Origin: Thermus sediminis
Lineage (GTDB): Bacteria; Deinococcota; Deinococci; Deinococcales; Thermaceae
Length of the DNA: 64,000 nucleotides
Reading direction: 5' to 3'
NCBI RefSeq assembly: GCF_003426945.1
Contig: NZ_QURO01000004.1
Span: 806,001 to 870,000, forward strand
Part shown: piece by piece, positions 1-9,106 of the stretch
Numbering within the stretch: position 1 is the first letter of the stretch
Layout of the letters: each line of letters begins with the position of its first letter
Notes under the pieces: model-generated
Seen by the model: the letters and a program-made list of their open reading frames with translations, nothing else
The model's database searches: none
Told to the model about the DNA's origin: nothing
Made by a program: the position numbers and the translations under genes

Positions 1-1021
1 GAACCCGCATTAGGGGTACCGCCCCTTCGTACCCGGGCCCCAAGAGCATTCGGACTAGGAAGGGCGACCCGTACATCAAAACACCCGCCGCAATAAGGCC
101 CAGTAGGAGCATGATGCTCCCCACTCGTCGGGCGAGCCGCGATGCATCTTTCGGACTCTTCTCTAAAAGGTAAGAAAAGCGGGGAAGGAAAAGCCTACTA
201 AAGGGGTCCCACATGGGGATCAAGGCCTTACTGAGCTTTTCCGCACCAGCGTAAAGGGCCACCTGAGCTGGGGGTAGGAAAAGCCCTACCAAAAGGACGT
301 TCGCCGTGGTATATAGGCTCACCACCAAGCGAAACAGGAAGAGGCTAAAGCCTCGTCTGAGCCAGCCCCACGCTTCCCCAAATCTTGGCCAGCGAAGCCC
401 CACCCAGGATGCTGCCCACGCGAGGCCCGCGAAGCCCAACACAAAGGACGCCAAGGCCTGGAGGTACAAGGGCCAAGCCACCTGCTCCGGGGAACGCACA
501 AAGCAGAAAATCCCGACCGTCGCCAAAAGGCGGACAAAGAACTCCATCAGGGCTACGAAACCCATCCGCTCCATACCTTGGAAGAACCAGACCGGGCTCA
601 AGCTCATTCCCAAGGCGAGAAGAAAGCTTCCCCCTATCAGGCCGAACTCTCCTCGCAGGGGCGGAAATAGGTAAAGGGCGAGCAAAGCGGTTCCCGCCCC
701 AGGCAAGGAGAGCAACACCCGAGCCCCTAAGACCCCCCCCAAGGCCCTCTGGAGGGCCTCCGGTCGGTCCCGCCACTTGGCCACCTCCCGGGCGGCCGAA
801 AGGGAAAAACCGTACTCCAAGACGATGTAGAGGTACTGGGAGGCTGCCTGGGCCAGAGCGAGTTTGCCAAACCCCTCGGGCCCCAGGACACGGGCAAGGT
901 AAGGCAAGGTGATAAGAGGGAAAAGGTAGTTAGCCGCCTGAACGGCATAGAGGTAGAAGAGATTACGCAAGGTTGAGCTTCGTAGAAGCGCTCCTGCTTT
1001 GTACCAAAGATGCACTAACAC
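1..1021 (-). CDS. Wzx-type polysaccharide flippase (partial, C-terminus beyond left edge)
   Basis: The gene leaves the window at the left edge, so only about 340 N-terminal residues are visible. The protein is very hydrophobic and opens with the pattern of the Wzx/RfbX flippase family: ARVLGPEGFGKLALAQA, then VLEYGFSLSAAREV, then PVWFFQGMERMGF. Members of this family move lipid-linked oligosaccharide units across the inner membrane. I chose GTG at 1021 because GGAG lies 7 nt upstream and an in-frame TAG closes the frame 42-44 nt further up. Base composition is visibly less G+C-rich than in the downstream housekeeping genes, as is common for surface-polysaccharide genes that move between strains. 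The neighbours make nucleotide sugars, which fits. Other MATE-superfamily transporters are possible but less likely. Confidence 0.8.
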   Translation of the reverse strand, partial: MLVHLWYKAGALLRSSTLRNLFYLYAVQAANYLFPLITLPYLARVLGPEGFGKLALAQAASQYLYIVLEYGFSLSAAREVAKWRDRPEALQRALGGVLGARVLLSLPGAGTALLALYLFPPLRGEFGLIGGSFLLALGMSLSPVWFFQGMERMGFVALMEFFVRLLATVGIFCFVRSPEQVAWPLYLQALASFVLGFAGLAWAASWVGLRWPRFGEAWGWLRRGFSLFLFRLVVSLYTTANVLLVGLFLPPAQVALYAGAEKLSKALIPMWDPFSRLFLPRFSYLLEKSPKDASRLARRVGSIMLLLGLIAAGVLMYGSPFLVRMLLGPGYEGAVPLMRV

Positions 1022-1099
1022 ATCCGAACTCCATCTGCGCAATCTGAAAAAATTTTCATCCCCCTAGGAGTGCAACAGGAGTGCCTGCTCGCCACCACC

Positions 1100-3421
1100 T
1101 TAATGCTCTACCAATTCCCGGAAGTAGACAATGGTGCGCTCGAGGCCTTCGCGCACCGGCACCCGGGGTTCCCAGCCGAGGAGCCTCCTGGCCAGGGTGA
1201 TGTCAGGCCGCCGTTGCTTGGGGTCGTCCTCCGGCAGGGGCTGGAAGAGGATGGGGGAGGGGCTTCCCGTGAGCTCCTTCACCAGATGGGCCAGGTCCAA
1301 AACCCGGTACTCCTCCGGGTTACCCAGGTTCACGGGGTAGGGGTAGTCCACCTCCATGAGGCGGCGGATGCCCTCAATGAGGTCGTCCACGTAGCAGAAG
1401 GAGCGGGTCTGGCTCCCGTCCCCAAACACCGTGAGGGGCTCCCCCCGCAGGGCCTGGACGATGAAGCTGGACACCACCCGGCCGTCCTCCGGGTCCATGG
1501 CGGGGCCATAGGTGTTGTGGCAGAAGACCCCATTGCCGGCCACGAAGTTCTCGGCCCCCGGCACGGAAAAGTCGTATACCGTGGCCGTGCCAAGGACAGG
1601 CTGGACCTCTAGGACCTTGCTCCACACTATGTCCCCTTGGCGCTTGGCGTTTAGGTTCTGCCGTACCTCCTTGTCCCAGTCCAGAATGTTAAAGTCGTCA
1701 AGGGAACATACCGTAAGGCGGTAAAAAGGAAACCTTCGTTGGGTAGCTTCCTTCTTGCCCACCCAGCTCTCGTACTTGCCTAGAGAGGCCACTATGCCAA
1801 ACCGTAGGAGCACGTAGGTAAGCCCATAGGCCAGCTCTTCGCTGGCTGTGTCAAAGACAAGCTCGTTGACAAGCTTCTTGCCGCTATGCGTTCCGTCTCC
1901 GCAGCGGAAACCTTCCAAGAAATATTTGAGGCGCGATAGAGGGAGCTGAAGAACCCAGGGAGGTATGCGCTTGCGCAACCCCAAAATCTTAGTGAAGAGA
2001 ACGTGGAGCGGGCGGGAATGGACGTAAAGGTACGGGGCCCGCCCTGGTCTAGGCTTTACGAGCCCAACCCTTACGCGGAATGTGTTCTCGAGGATTTCTT
2101 TGGCTCTCTCCACATATTCAAAGTCGGACGAAAGCGTTATGAAATACCTCCCCTTACCGCCAAACTCTCCCCCTTCCGCCAGGTAAAGCCCAAAAAGCCA
2201 AAGCAACTCCTCCGTCACCTGGATCTCATTGGGAATCCAAACGGCGGAACTGCCCAAAAGGCCAAACTCCACGTCCTTAGGTAGCGGCCACTTTAGGGAA
2301 GCCACAACCGCCAGAGGCACAACGCCCTCTCTAATCCAACGCTTAGTGGCGCAAACAGCAGAGTTCCTGGCGTTTTTACCTCTATACCGCCCATGGGCAA
2401 GGGCCAACCTGTGAACCTCCTCGCGGTTAGCCTCGAGCCTGGCACCCAACTCAGGATGGCGAAGAGCCCAGCGCCAAAGCCAAGCTGGCGAGGAATCTAG
2501 TTGTGCGAAGCGCTCTGCTAGATTAATGCGCTCTAGATCCCGCTCCAAGACGGGTAAACGGGCAGGAATGGCCACATAGTCCCCGGGCTTCACGGATCGC
2601 ACCGGCTTGGCCACAGGCTTGCCATTAGGCCCTCTGACGAAAAGGCTATGGTCTCCTGTAACCTTTATGGTCCTCCCGTATCGGAGCTTGACCTCAAAAG
2701 CCTCCTGAACAATGGGATGCCCGATGAAATGCGAAGCGGGTTTCAAGCTGATCCGCAAAGTATCGGGATCAAAGGCGGGAACCAACACCTTATGATTGCC
2801 CACGGGATTTAGAGCCACGCGGGAGGCGTAGCTTTGGGCAGTTTCCAAATGAGCTTCGCCATCGTTGAAAAAGAACAGATACTCGTCCGCAAGAACGCTG
2901 TTGAATATCCTGACAACCCGCACCGGCAACCCGTAAGCCCGGTGGTAGGCCATGGTCAGGGCCTCGGCGTAGCGCTTCCCCTCATCGTAGATGCTCCTGG
3001 GGCCAATGGGGTTCACGTTACCCCAGTAGCTCTCCGCCTGGGGGTGGACCAGGGGGTCCCCGTAGACCTCGCTGGTGGAGGCGAGGAAAAAGGCCGCGCC
3101 CTTGGCCCGGGCTAGGTCTAGGAGGTGGCGGGTTCCCTCGGCGTTCACCAGGAGGGTTTCTATGGGGAGCTTCAGGTAGCGGGGCGGGGAAGCGGGGGAG
3201 GCGAAGTGGAGGACCCAGTCCAAAGGCCCCTCCACCCCTAGGGGGCGGCTGGCATCCGCCCGGAGAAAGCGGAAACCAGGGTACTGGGCCAAGCGGTCCA
3301 GGTTTCGGCTCTGGCCCGTGGAGAGGTTGTCCACCCCCAGGACCTGGTGGCCCTCCCTCAGGAGCCTCTCGGCCAGATGGCTCCCCAGAAAGCCCGCCGT
3401 GCCCGTGAGCAGGACCCGCAT
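1100..3421 (-). CDS. UDP-glucuronate decarboxylase (UDP-xylose synthase type SDR) interrupted by an intein
   Basis: After splicing this would be a 311-residue short-chain dehydrogenase-type epimerase/decarboxylase. The Rossmann motif TGTAGFLG is at residues 6-13 and the catalytic YDEGK (Tyr145, Lys149) sits in [18 protein letters not shown], a signature of UDP-xylose synthases. This family converts UDP-glucuronate to UDP-xylose or the 4-keto intermediate. The gene just upstream in the operon is UDP-glucose dehydrogenase, which makes UDP-glucuronate. The ORF is 773 codons because 462 codons are inserted after Asn174, splitting the conserved motif RIFN/TYGP. The exteins are residues 1-174 and 637-773. 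ATG at 3421 is chosen because it overlaps the preceding stop (TGATG), implying translational coupling. A related 4,6-dehydratase activity cannot be excluded. Confidence 0.88.
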   Translation of the reverse strand: MRVLLTGTAGFLGSHLAERLLREGHQVLGVDNLSTGQSRNLDRLAQYPGFRFLRADASRPLGVEGPLDWVLHFASPASPPRYLKLPIETLLVNAEGTRHLLDLARAKGAAFFLASTSEVYGDPLVHPQAESYWGNVNPIGPRSIYDEGKRYAEALTMAYHRAYGLPVRVVRIFNSVLADEYLFFFNDGEAHLETAQSYASRVALNPVGNHKVLVPAFDPDTLRISLKPASHFIGHPIVQEAFEVKLRYGRTIKVTGDHSLFVRGPNGKPVAKPVRSVKPGDYVAIPARLPVLERDLERINLAERFAQLDSSPAWLWRWALRHPELGARLEANREEVHRLALAHGRYRGKNARNSAVCATKRWIREGVVPLAVVASLKWPLPKDVEFGLLGSSAVWIPNEIQVTEELLWLFGLYLAEGGEFGGKGRYFITLSSDFEYVERAKEILENTFRVRVGLVKPRPGRAPYLYVHSRPLHVLFTKILGLRKRIPPWVLQLPLSRLKYFLEGFRCGDGTHSGKKLVNELVFDTASEELAYGLTYVLLRFGIVASLGKYESWVGKKEATQRRFPFYRLTVCSLDDFNILDWDKEVRQNLNAKRQGDIVWSKVLEVQPVLGTATVYDFSVPGAENFVAGNGVFCHNTYGPAMDPEDGRVVSSFIVQALRGEPLTVFGDGSQTRSFCYVDDLIEGIRRLMEVDYPYPVNLGNPEEYRVLDLAHLVKELTGSPSPILFQPLPEDDPKQRRPDITLARRLLGWEPRVPVREGLERTIVYFRELVEH
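1514..2899 (-). mobile_element. Intein with LAGLIDADG homing endonuclease inside the UDP-glucuronate decarboxylase gene
   Basis: The 462-residue insert begins with Ser ([14 protein letters not shown]) and ends [11 protein letters not shown], followed by extein Thr. This is the canonical intein end, with penultimate His, terminal Asn and a nucleophile (Thr) at +1. Block B is TGDHSLFV at intein residues 81-88. Two LAGLIDADG-like motifs, LFGLYLAEG (235-243) and [10 protein letters not shown] (327-336), mark a homing endonuclease. Block F is [17 protein letters not shown]. The insertion interrupts RIFN/TYGP, a strongly conserved part of the host enzyme, as is usual for inteins. The insert DNA is AT-richer and uses rarer codons than its exteins, consistent with later acquisition. 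Splicing is inferred from motifs, not shown. Confidence 0.93.
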
Positions 3422-4815
3422 CAAGACCTCACCCCTTCCAGGTTGCCTAAGGCGGGCACCCCCATCCCCAGGTAGCGGTAGCCCAGGGCCTCGAGGGCCT
3501 TCCCGTCCAGGAAGTTCCTCCCGTCCACCACCAGGGGGGTGCGCATGAAGGGCCTTAGCTCCTCCCAGGGCCAGGTGCGGTACTCCGGCCAGTCCGTGGC
3601 CAGGACCACGGCGTCGGCTCCCTTTAGGAGCTTTCGGGGATCCTCCTCATACTCCAGAGAAAGGGCCAGCTCCCGCCGGGCCCGGGGGATGGCCACCGGG
3701 TCGTGGGCCCGGACAAAGGCGCCCCGATGGAGGAGGCGCTGGGCCAGATCCAGGGCCGGGCTTTCCCGAAGGTCATCCGTGTGGGGCTTGAAGGCGAGCC
3801 CCAGGAGGGCGATGGTCCTTCCCTTCAGGGTCCTAAGCTCGGAAAGGAGCTTCTCCACCACCCATTCCCTCTGGCCCTCGTTGACCACCCGGGCCGCCTC
3901 CGTGATGGAAAGCCTAAGGCCGTACTCCCGCCCCATGGAGAGGAGGGCGGCCGTGTCCTTTGGGAAACAACTCCCACCCCAGCCCAGGCCCGCCCCCAGG
4001 AAGCGGGGGCCGATGCGGCTGTCCAGGCCGATGCCCCGGGCTACCTCCCGGATGTCCGCCCCCACCCTCTCCGCCAGGCGGGCCAGTTCGTTGATGAAGC
4101 TGATCTTGAGGGCCAAGAAGGCGTTGGCCCCGTACTTGATGAGCTCCGCCGAGGCCAGGTCCGTGGTGAGGAAGGGCACCGCCCCCATGCGCTCGGGCCG
4201 GGGAAGAAAGGGGGGTGGGGTAAAGCTCTGCTCCAGGATGGGCTCATAAAGCTCCCGCAACACCTCAATAGCTCCCCGGTCCTCCGCCCCCACCACGATC
4301 CGGTCCGGATAAAGGCTGTCATAAAGGGCCTGCCCCTCCCGCAGGAACTCGGGGTTGGAGGCCACGGCCAGGCGGCCGTTGGGCTCCCCTCCGTGCGCCT
4401 CCTGGAAGGCCCGGCGCACCAGGGCCTCCACGTAGTTGCCGCTTCCCACGGGCACCGTGGACTTGTTCACCACCACGGTGAAGCCCCCTCCCAGGTGCCT
4501 GCCGATGGCCTCCGCCGCGCTCCGCACCTGGGAAAGGTCAGGGGAGCCATCGGGCAGGGAGGGCGTCCCCACGGCGATGAAGATCACCTCGGCCTGAGGG
4601 ATGGCCTCCTCGGGCCTGGCGGTGAAGCGGAGCCGGGGCCCCACCAGGCCCATGAGCTCTTGCAAATGAGGCTCGTAAAAGGGGGGCTCGCCCCGCCTTA
4701 GGGCCACCAGCTTGGCCTCGTCCACGTCCACCCCCACCACCTCGTGCCCCAGGTAGGCCAGGCTAACCGCGGTGGTGAGGCCCACATACCCAGTTCCCAA
4801 AACGGCTACCTTCAT
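3421..4815 (-). CDS. ugd: UDP-glucose 6-dehydrogenase
   Basis: The 464-residue protein belongs to the UDP-glucose/GDP-mannose dehydrogenase family, which oxidises UDP-glucose to UDP-glucuronate with two NAD+. The N-terminal Rossmann motif is [22 protein letters not shown]. The catalytic cysteine lies in [14 protein letters not shown] near residue 260, and the C-terminal UDP-binding domain contains [17 protein letters not shown] prefer ATG at 4815 over the in-frame GTG at 4824 because AGAGGTG lies 6 nt before the ATG and the GTG is part of that sequence. It lies 12 nt downstream of manC and overlaps the next gene by TGATG, so manC-ugd-decarboxylase form one operon. Its product is the substrate of the downstream decarboxylase. 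Confidence 0.95.
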   Translation of the reverse strand: MKVAVLGTGYVGLTTAVSLAYLGHEVVGVDVDEAKLVALRRGEPPFYEPHLQELMGLVGPRLRFTARPEEAIPQAEVIFIAVGTPSLPDGSPDLSQVRSAAEAIGRHLGGGFTVVVNKSTVPVGSGNYVEALVRRAFQEAHGGEPNGRLAVASNPEFLREGQALYDSLYPDRIVVGAEDRGAIEVLRELYEPILEQSFTPPPFLPRPERMGAVPFLTTDLASAELIKYGANAFLALKISFINELARLAERVGADIREVARGIGLDSRIGPRFLGAGLGWGGSCFPKDTAALLSMGREYGLRLSITEAARVVNEGQREWVVEKLLSELRTLKGRTIALLGLAFKPHTDDLRESPALDLAQRLLHRGAFVRAHDPVAIPRARRELALSLEYEEDPRKLLKGADAVVLATDWPEYRTWPWEELRPFMRTPLVVDGRNFLDGKALEALGYRYLGMGVPALGNLEGVRS

Positions 4816-4827
4816 GTTCTTCACCTC

Positions 4828-5805
4828 TTAAACTCCAACCCGCCTCAAGGTGGCCAACAACTTTTTCAGCTCCTCAACCCTGTCCTTCCTAGCGATCAGG
4901 GTAACCTTCTCTTCCCTGACAATGACCACATCCTGCAGTCCTAGGGTGACGATCAGCTCGTCCCCTTGGGCGTAAATGATGGCCCCCCGGGTGTCCAGGC
5001 CCACGTGGCGGGCCAGTTCTACGTTGTCCCCGTTTCCCTTGAGGTAGCGCTCCAAAGCCCGCCAGTCGCCGAGGTCATCCCAGGGGAAGGAGGCCGGGAC
5101 CATAAAGGCACGGTCGGTCTTCTCCATGAGGGCGTAGTCTAGGCTGATCTTGTCTCCTCTCCCCTCCAAAACCTCGGGGGCGTGGCGGGCAAACTCCTCC
5201 CACCACACCTTCTTCGGGGCCACGAAAATCCCGGCATTCCAGTAAAATCTTCCGGAGGCGTGCAGGCGCTCCGCCTTCTCCCGATCCGGCTTCTCCAAAA
5301 AGCGGGCTACTTTAAAGACCCGCTCCCGCACCTCTTCCCCCCGCTCCAGGTATCCATAACCCGTGGCCGGGTAGGTGGGGGCCACGCCCAGGGTCAGGAT
5401 CCCCTCCAGCTCGGAGGCGGCCTCCAAGGCCAAGCCCACGTCTCGCCGAAAAGCCCCTTCGTCCCCCACGTAGTGGTCGGCGGGGAAAAAGGCTATGACG
5501 CCTTCAGGAAGATGCCGAAGAGCGAAGCTCACGGCAAAGGCCGTGTCCTTGGGCTCGGGCTCCAGGAGGATGTTGGCGGGGGGAAGCCAAGGGAGATGCT
5601 CCCTGACCAGGTCCTCGAGGTGGGGCGGGACCACCACATAGATGGCCTCCTCGGGGAAAACGCAAAGAAGCCTTTCTCCCGTGGCCTGAAGGAGGCTCTT
5701 TTCCCCCACCAACCTCAAGAAAGGCTTCGGCCTCTCCGGGGTAGAAAGCGGCCAGAAGCGCTCTCCCTTACCTCCAGCGAGGATAACCGCGTAGGAGAAC
5801 CTCAT
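4828..5805 (-). CDS. manC: Mannose-1-phosphate guanylyltransferase
   Basis: The 325-residue nucleotidyltransferase makes GDP-mannose from GTP and mannose-1-phosphate. The signature VILAGGKGERFWPLS starts at residue 7 and is followed by RPKPF. The metal/nucleotide region FFPADHYV, the sugar-binding FLEKPDREKAE and YWNAGIFV, and the late motif PWDDLGDW are all present. It lacks the isomerase half of bifunctional ManC/AlgA enzymes; a separate ManA is encoded at 7219-7989 and a phosphohexomutase lies divergently, so the three-step route from fructose-6-phosphate to GDP-mannose is complete here. A TAAAAT box lies 11 nt upstream of the ATG, suggesting a leaderless or nearly leaderless message. Confidence 0.94.
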   Translation of the reverse strand: MRFSYAVILAGGKGERFWPLSTPERPKPFLRLVGEKSLLQATGERLLCVFPEEAIYVVVPPHLEDLVREHLPWLPPANILLEPEPKDTAFAVSFALRHLPEGVIAFFPADHYVGDEGAFRRDVGLALEAASELEGILTLGVAPTYPATGYGYLERGEEVRERVFKVARFLEKPDREKAERLHASGRFYWNAGIFVAPKKVWWEEFARHAPEVLEGRGDKISLDYALMEKTDRAFMVPASFPWDDLGDWRALERYLKGNGDNVELARHVGLDTRGAIIYAQGDELIVTLGLQDVVIVREEKVTLIARKDRVEELKKLLATLRRVGV

Positions 5806-5859
5806 AACCTTCGTAATTTTAGCGCAAGCCGGCTTGGACAGGTGCTAAACTTCTTGAGG

Positions 5860-7242
5860 ATGGATGGGGATATTCGCTTCGGGACCGATGGCTGGCGGGG
5901 GGTGATCGCCAAGGATTTCACCTTCTTCAACCTGGGGCGGGTAGCCACCGCTTACGGGCACTACCTCCTGGAAAGGGGAGGCAAAAGGGTGGTGGTGGGG
6001 CACGACACCCGCTTCCAGGCTAAGGTCTTCGCCGAGGAGGCGGCGGGCATCCTGGCGGGGATGGGCCTCGAGGTCCTCCTCCTCCCAGGCCCCCACCCCA
6101 CGCCCATGCTCTCCTTCGCCGTGCGCCACGTGGGGGCGGATGGGGGCCTCATGCTCACCGCCAGCCACAACCCTCCCCAGTACCTAGGGGTGAAGCTCAA
6201 AGGGCCTTACGGGGGAAGCGCCCTCCCCGAGGAGGTGAAGCGGGTGGAAGCCCTCATCCCCAAGCGCCCAGCGGAGGGCCGGGGAAAGCCCGAGGCGCTG
6301 GAAATTAGGGCCGCCTATTACGACCACCTCAAGGGGCTTTTGGACCTGGAGGCCCTGGCCCGCTTCCCCGGCCTCCTCTACCACGATGCCATGGGAGGAG
6401 CCGGGGACAGCCACCTCTCCGCCTTCTTCCGCCACGTGGGCCTGAACCTAGAGGTGCGGGAGCTCCACAACCTCCCCCACCCCCTCTTCTATGGGGTGAA
6501 CCCTGAGCCCCTCCCCAAGAACCTGGGGACCCTCCTGGCCCTCATGGGTCCGGAAAAGTCCCCAAGCTTCGCCGTGGCCACGGATGGCGACGGGGACCGC
6601 ATGGCCGCCGTGCTCCCCGGGGGAGTCTTCTTCAACCCCCACCAGGTTTTCGCCGTCCTCCTCCGCCACCTCCACAAAAAGGGGCTCTCGGGCCTGGTGG
6701 TCAAGAACTTCGCCGTCTCTTGGATCGTGGACCGCCTGGCCGAGGGGCTGGGCCTCCCTGTGAGGACCACCCCTATTGGCTTCAAATGGATCACCGAGGC
6801 CTTCCTCCGGGAAGACGTGCTCATAGGGGGAGAGGAATCAGGGGGGATCGGGGTCAAGGGACACCTACCCGAACGGGACGGGCTCCTGAACGCCCTCCTC
6901 CTCCTAGAGAGCGTGGCCCAAACGGGCTTAGACCTGGCGGACCAGTTCAAGGAGATAGAGGGGATGGTGGGCCTCACCCACGCCTACGACCGCCTAGACC
7001 TGGCCGTCCCCACGGCGGGGCTCCTGGAAAAGTTGAGGGAACCCCGCCCCCTGGCGGGCCTTTCCCCTGCAGGCCTAGAGGATCTAGACGGGGTCAAGTG
7101 GGTCTACGGGGAGGCCTGGATCCTCTTCCGCCTCTCGGGCACCGAACCCCTCCTCCGCATCTACGCCGAAGCCACGGAGGAGAAGACGGTAGGGGCCCTC
7201 CTAAGGGAGGCCGAGGCCCTAGTCCGAAGCCTCATCCCCTAA
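5860..7242 (+). CDS. Phosphomannomutase/phosphoglucomutase family protein
   Basis: The 460-residue alpha-D-phosphohexomutase interconverts sugar-6- and sugar-1-phosphates. It starts RFGTDGWRG (residues 6-14), has the phosphoserine loop TASHNPP with Ser102, the metal loop DGDGDR at 242-247, the sugar-binding GEESGG at 324-329 and the C-terminal phosphate-binding RLSGTEPLLRIYAE. Whether mannose or glucose is the main substrate cannot be told from sequence, but divergent manC and convergent manA favour mannose. The open frame extends 226 codons upstream, but that part is antisense to manC and lacks family similarity. ATG 5860 follows a TAAACT box by 8 nt, so the message is probably leaderless. 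The 3' end overlaps manA by 24 nt in convergent orientation. Confidence 0.92.
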   Translation: MDGDIRFGTDGWRGVIAKDFTFFNLGRVATAYGHYLLERGGKRVVVGHDTRFQAKVFAEEAAGILAGMGLEVLLLPGPHPTPMLSFAVRHVGADGGLMLTASHNPPQYLGVKLKGPYGGSALPEEVKRVEALIPKRPAEGRGKPEALEIRAAYYDHLKGLLDLEALARFPGLLYHDAMGGAGDSHLSAFFRHVGLNLEVRELHNLPHPLFYGVNPEPLPKNLGTLLALMGPEKSPSFAVATDGDGDRMAAVLPGGVFFNPHQVFAVLLRHLHKKGLSGLVVKNFAVSWIVDRLAEGLGLPVRTTPIGFKWITEAFLREDVLIGGEESGGIGVKGHLPERDGLLNALLLLESVAQTGLDLADQFKEIEGMVGLTHAYDRLDLAVPTAGLLEKLREPRPLAGLSPAGLEDLDGVKWVYGEAWILFRLSGTEPLLRIYAEATEEKTVGALLREAEALVRSLIP

Positions 7243-7989
7243 CCCCGCCCCCAGGAAAAGCCCCTCCCCCCGGAAGCGCGCCTCCTCCCCCGGGGAGAGG
7301 AGAAGTGTAGCTGGAGGCCGGAGGACCTCCTCCAAAAGCCGGGCCTCCCCCTCCAAAAGGGTGAGGACCAGGGGAGTCCCGGACCTCAGGACCAGCTCCC
7401 CCTCTAGGGGGTAGCGGTAGAGGCGGAAGTGGGGGGTGGAAAGGAGGATCGCTCCCCCAGGCACAGGCTCGGGGGAGAGGGAGGGGATGGGGGCAGGCAG
7501 GAGGTGGGCCACCTCCAGGGCCTTCTCCAGATGGAGCTCCCGGGGCCTGCCGTAGTCGTAGAGGCGGTAGGTGAGGTCCGAGGGGGTCTGGACCTCGTAG
7601 ACCCGCACCCCGGGACCCAGGGCGTGGACCACCCCGGCGGGCAGGTAGACCACCTGGCCCGGCTCCACGGCTACCTTCCGGAGAAGGGCCTCCAGGGTTC
7701 CCTCCTGGGCCCGCCTCAAGACCTCTTCCCGACTCGTGGGCCTCTTGAAGCCGTAGACGATCTCCCCCGGGGAGAGAACGTACCAGGCCTCGTACTTCCC
7801 TGGCTTCCCCTCTACCCTCAGGGCGTCGGCGTGGGGCGGGTGCACCTGAACGGAAAGCCACTCCGCCGGGTCCAGAAGCTTCACGAGAAGCGGCTCCTCG
7901 CAGAGCCAGACCTGCCCGATCCCCGGGCCGAAGCCCAGGGCGCTTCCACCCCAGATCCGGGGCACGGGCTTGGGGAAACAGGGGCGCAT
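7219..7989 (-). CDS. manA: Mannose-6-phosphate isomerase, class I short form
   Basis: The 256-residue cupin-type zinc isomerase interconverts fructose-6-phosphate and mannose-6-phosphate, feeding GDP-mannose synthesis. Visible signatures are PRIWGGSALG near the N-terminus, the zinc motif VQVHPPHADALRVEGKPGKYE (residues about 48-68) and YLPAGVVHALGPGVRVYEVQTPSDLTYRLYDYGR written as two adjoining blocks with the third His in VVHALG. It is shorter than the E. coli enzyme and matches the compact Bacillus-type class I form. It lies 10 nt downstream of the LptF/G-like gene, likely in the same transcript as the Lpt genes. Its end overlaps the phosphohexomutase gene tail to tail. Confidence 0.9.
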   Translation of the reverse strand: MRPCFPKPVPRIWGGSALGFGPGIGQVWLCEEPLLVKLLDPAEWLSVQVHPPHADALRVEGKPGKYEAWYVLSPGEIVYGFKRPTSREEVLRRAQEGTLEALLRKVAVEPGQVVYLPAGVVHALGPGVRVYEVQTPSDLTYRLYDYGRPRELHLEKALEVAHLLPAPIPSLSPEPVPGGAILLSTPHFRLYRYPLEGELVLRSGTPLVLTLLEGEARLLEEVLRPPATLLLSPGEEARFRGEGLFLGAGLGDEASD

Positions 7990-7999
7990 ATCCCTCTTC

Positions 8000-9106
8000 C
8001 TACCGTAAGACCCGGATCCCTAGAACTAAAAAGGCCAGGTTCGCCCCCCAGGCCCCAAGCTCCGGGGGGATGAGCCCCACCCCGGCCAGGGAGCGCCCCA
8101 GGAAAAAGGCCCCGTAGTACCCCAGGGCCAGGACCACGCTGAGCCCCAGGGCAAGCCCCGTGCTCTGCCCATAGCGCAAGGCCATGGCCGCCGAAAGGAG
8201 GACCAGGACCAGGTTGGCCAGGGGCAGGGCCAGCTTGGAGTGGAACTCCAGCCTGGCCCGATCCCGCTCCAGGGGGGGCAAAAAGGGATCCCGGGCCTTG
8301 CGCCAGGCCTCGGAGAGGCTGTTTTGGCCGAAGCTGAAGGTGTCGGCGTAGTCGGCGATGGCCCGGGCCCGGGAAAGGTCCGACTCCACCTCCAGCACCT
8401 CCCCCCGGCTCACCGCCCGGAAGACCCGCCGCACCTGGGCCAGGAGGTCCCCCGCCCTTTCCAGCCCCTCCACCTGGCCGAAGTCCACCCGGTAGAAGCG
8501 GTAGCCCCTTAGGGTGATGCGCTTGTCCTCCCAGGCGCCCCGCTCGGCGAAGAGGAAGGTGCCCACCTCCCCCTGGAAGGAGAGGATGCGCACCCCCACC
8601 ATCTCCTTCCTCCCCATGTCAAAGTCCTCAAAGTAGAGGCTCCTCCCCTGGCCGATGGGGATCTGCACGCCCTTAAGGCGGAAAAGGCCCGCCCCCTGGG
8701 TGTGGATCTCGTCCCACCAGGCCACCCGCACCCGGTTGTTGGCCTCGGGAACCACGTACTCCTGGAGGTAGAGGGCTACCCCTGAAAGGAGAGCCCCAAA
8801 CCAGAGCAAGGGAAGGGCGGCCCGCCAGAGGGGGATGCCCCCGGAAAGGAGGGCGAACTGGGCCCCCTCCGCCGCCATGCGGCCAAAGACCAGGACCGTG
8901 GTGGTCACCAAGGCGATGGGAAAGGCCTGCACCAGCACCCCGGGCACGTGGTAGGAGAGCCAGCGAAGGATCTTGGGGATGGGCACCCCCTCCAGCCACC
9001 TGGCCCCGGCGTAGAAGAAGCCGAAGAGAAAAAGGGCGGTGAGGAAGAGGAGGGTGAGGAGGAGGAGGGGCAGGCTCTCCTTCAGGAGGTGGCGGTAAAG
9101 GGTCAT
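8000..9106 (-). CDS. LptF/LptG (YjgP/YjgQ) family permease
   Basis: The 368-residue membrane protein begins LYRHLLKESLPLLLLT and has the family layout of three N-terminal helices, a periplasmic beta domain (about residues 130-270) and three C-terminal helices. FGRMAAEGAQFALLSGGIP is a recognisable cytoplasmic loop of the LptF/G family. In Gram-negatives LptFG with the ATPase LptB extracts lipopolysaccharide and passes it to LptA. Thermus has no classical LPS, so the cargo here may be another amphiphilic glycan. Its ATG overlaps the stop of the LptA-like gene (ATGA), and manA follows. No LptB-like ATPase is in this window. Confidence 0.85.
   Translation of the reverse strand: MTLYRHLLKESLPLLLLTLLFLTALFLFGFFYAGARWLEGVPIPKILRWLSYHVPGVLVQAFPIALVTTTVLVFGRMAAEGAQFALLSGGIPLWRAALPLLWFGALLSGVALYLQEYVVPEANNRVRVAWWDEIHTQGAGLFRLKGVQIPIGQGRSLYFEDFDMGRKEMVGVRILSFQGEVGTFLFAERGAWEDKRITLRGYRFYRVDFGQVEGLERAGDLLAQVRRVFRAVSRGEVLEVESDLSRARAIADYADTFSFGQNSLSEAWRKARDPFLPPLERDRARLEFHSKLALPLANLVLVLLSAAMALRYGQSTGLALGLSVVLALGYYGAFFLGRSLAGVGLIPPELGAWGANLAFLVLGIRVLR

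Noticed and set aside
1022-1099. Short ATG frame upstream of the flippase
   Set aside because: The ATG frame at about 1063 on the minus strand stops after 14 codons and no family feature is seen; the 78-bp spacer otherwise shows nothing.
5182-5859. Upstream extension of the phosphohexomutase frame
   Set aside because: The extra 226 codons are antisense to manC; the family N-terminus (RFGTDGWRG) begins right after ATG 5860.
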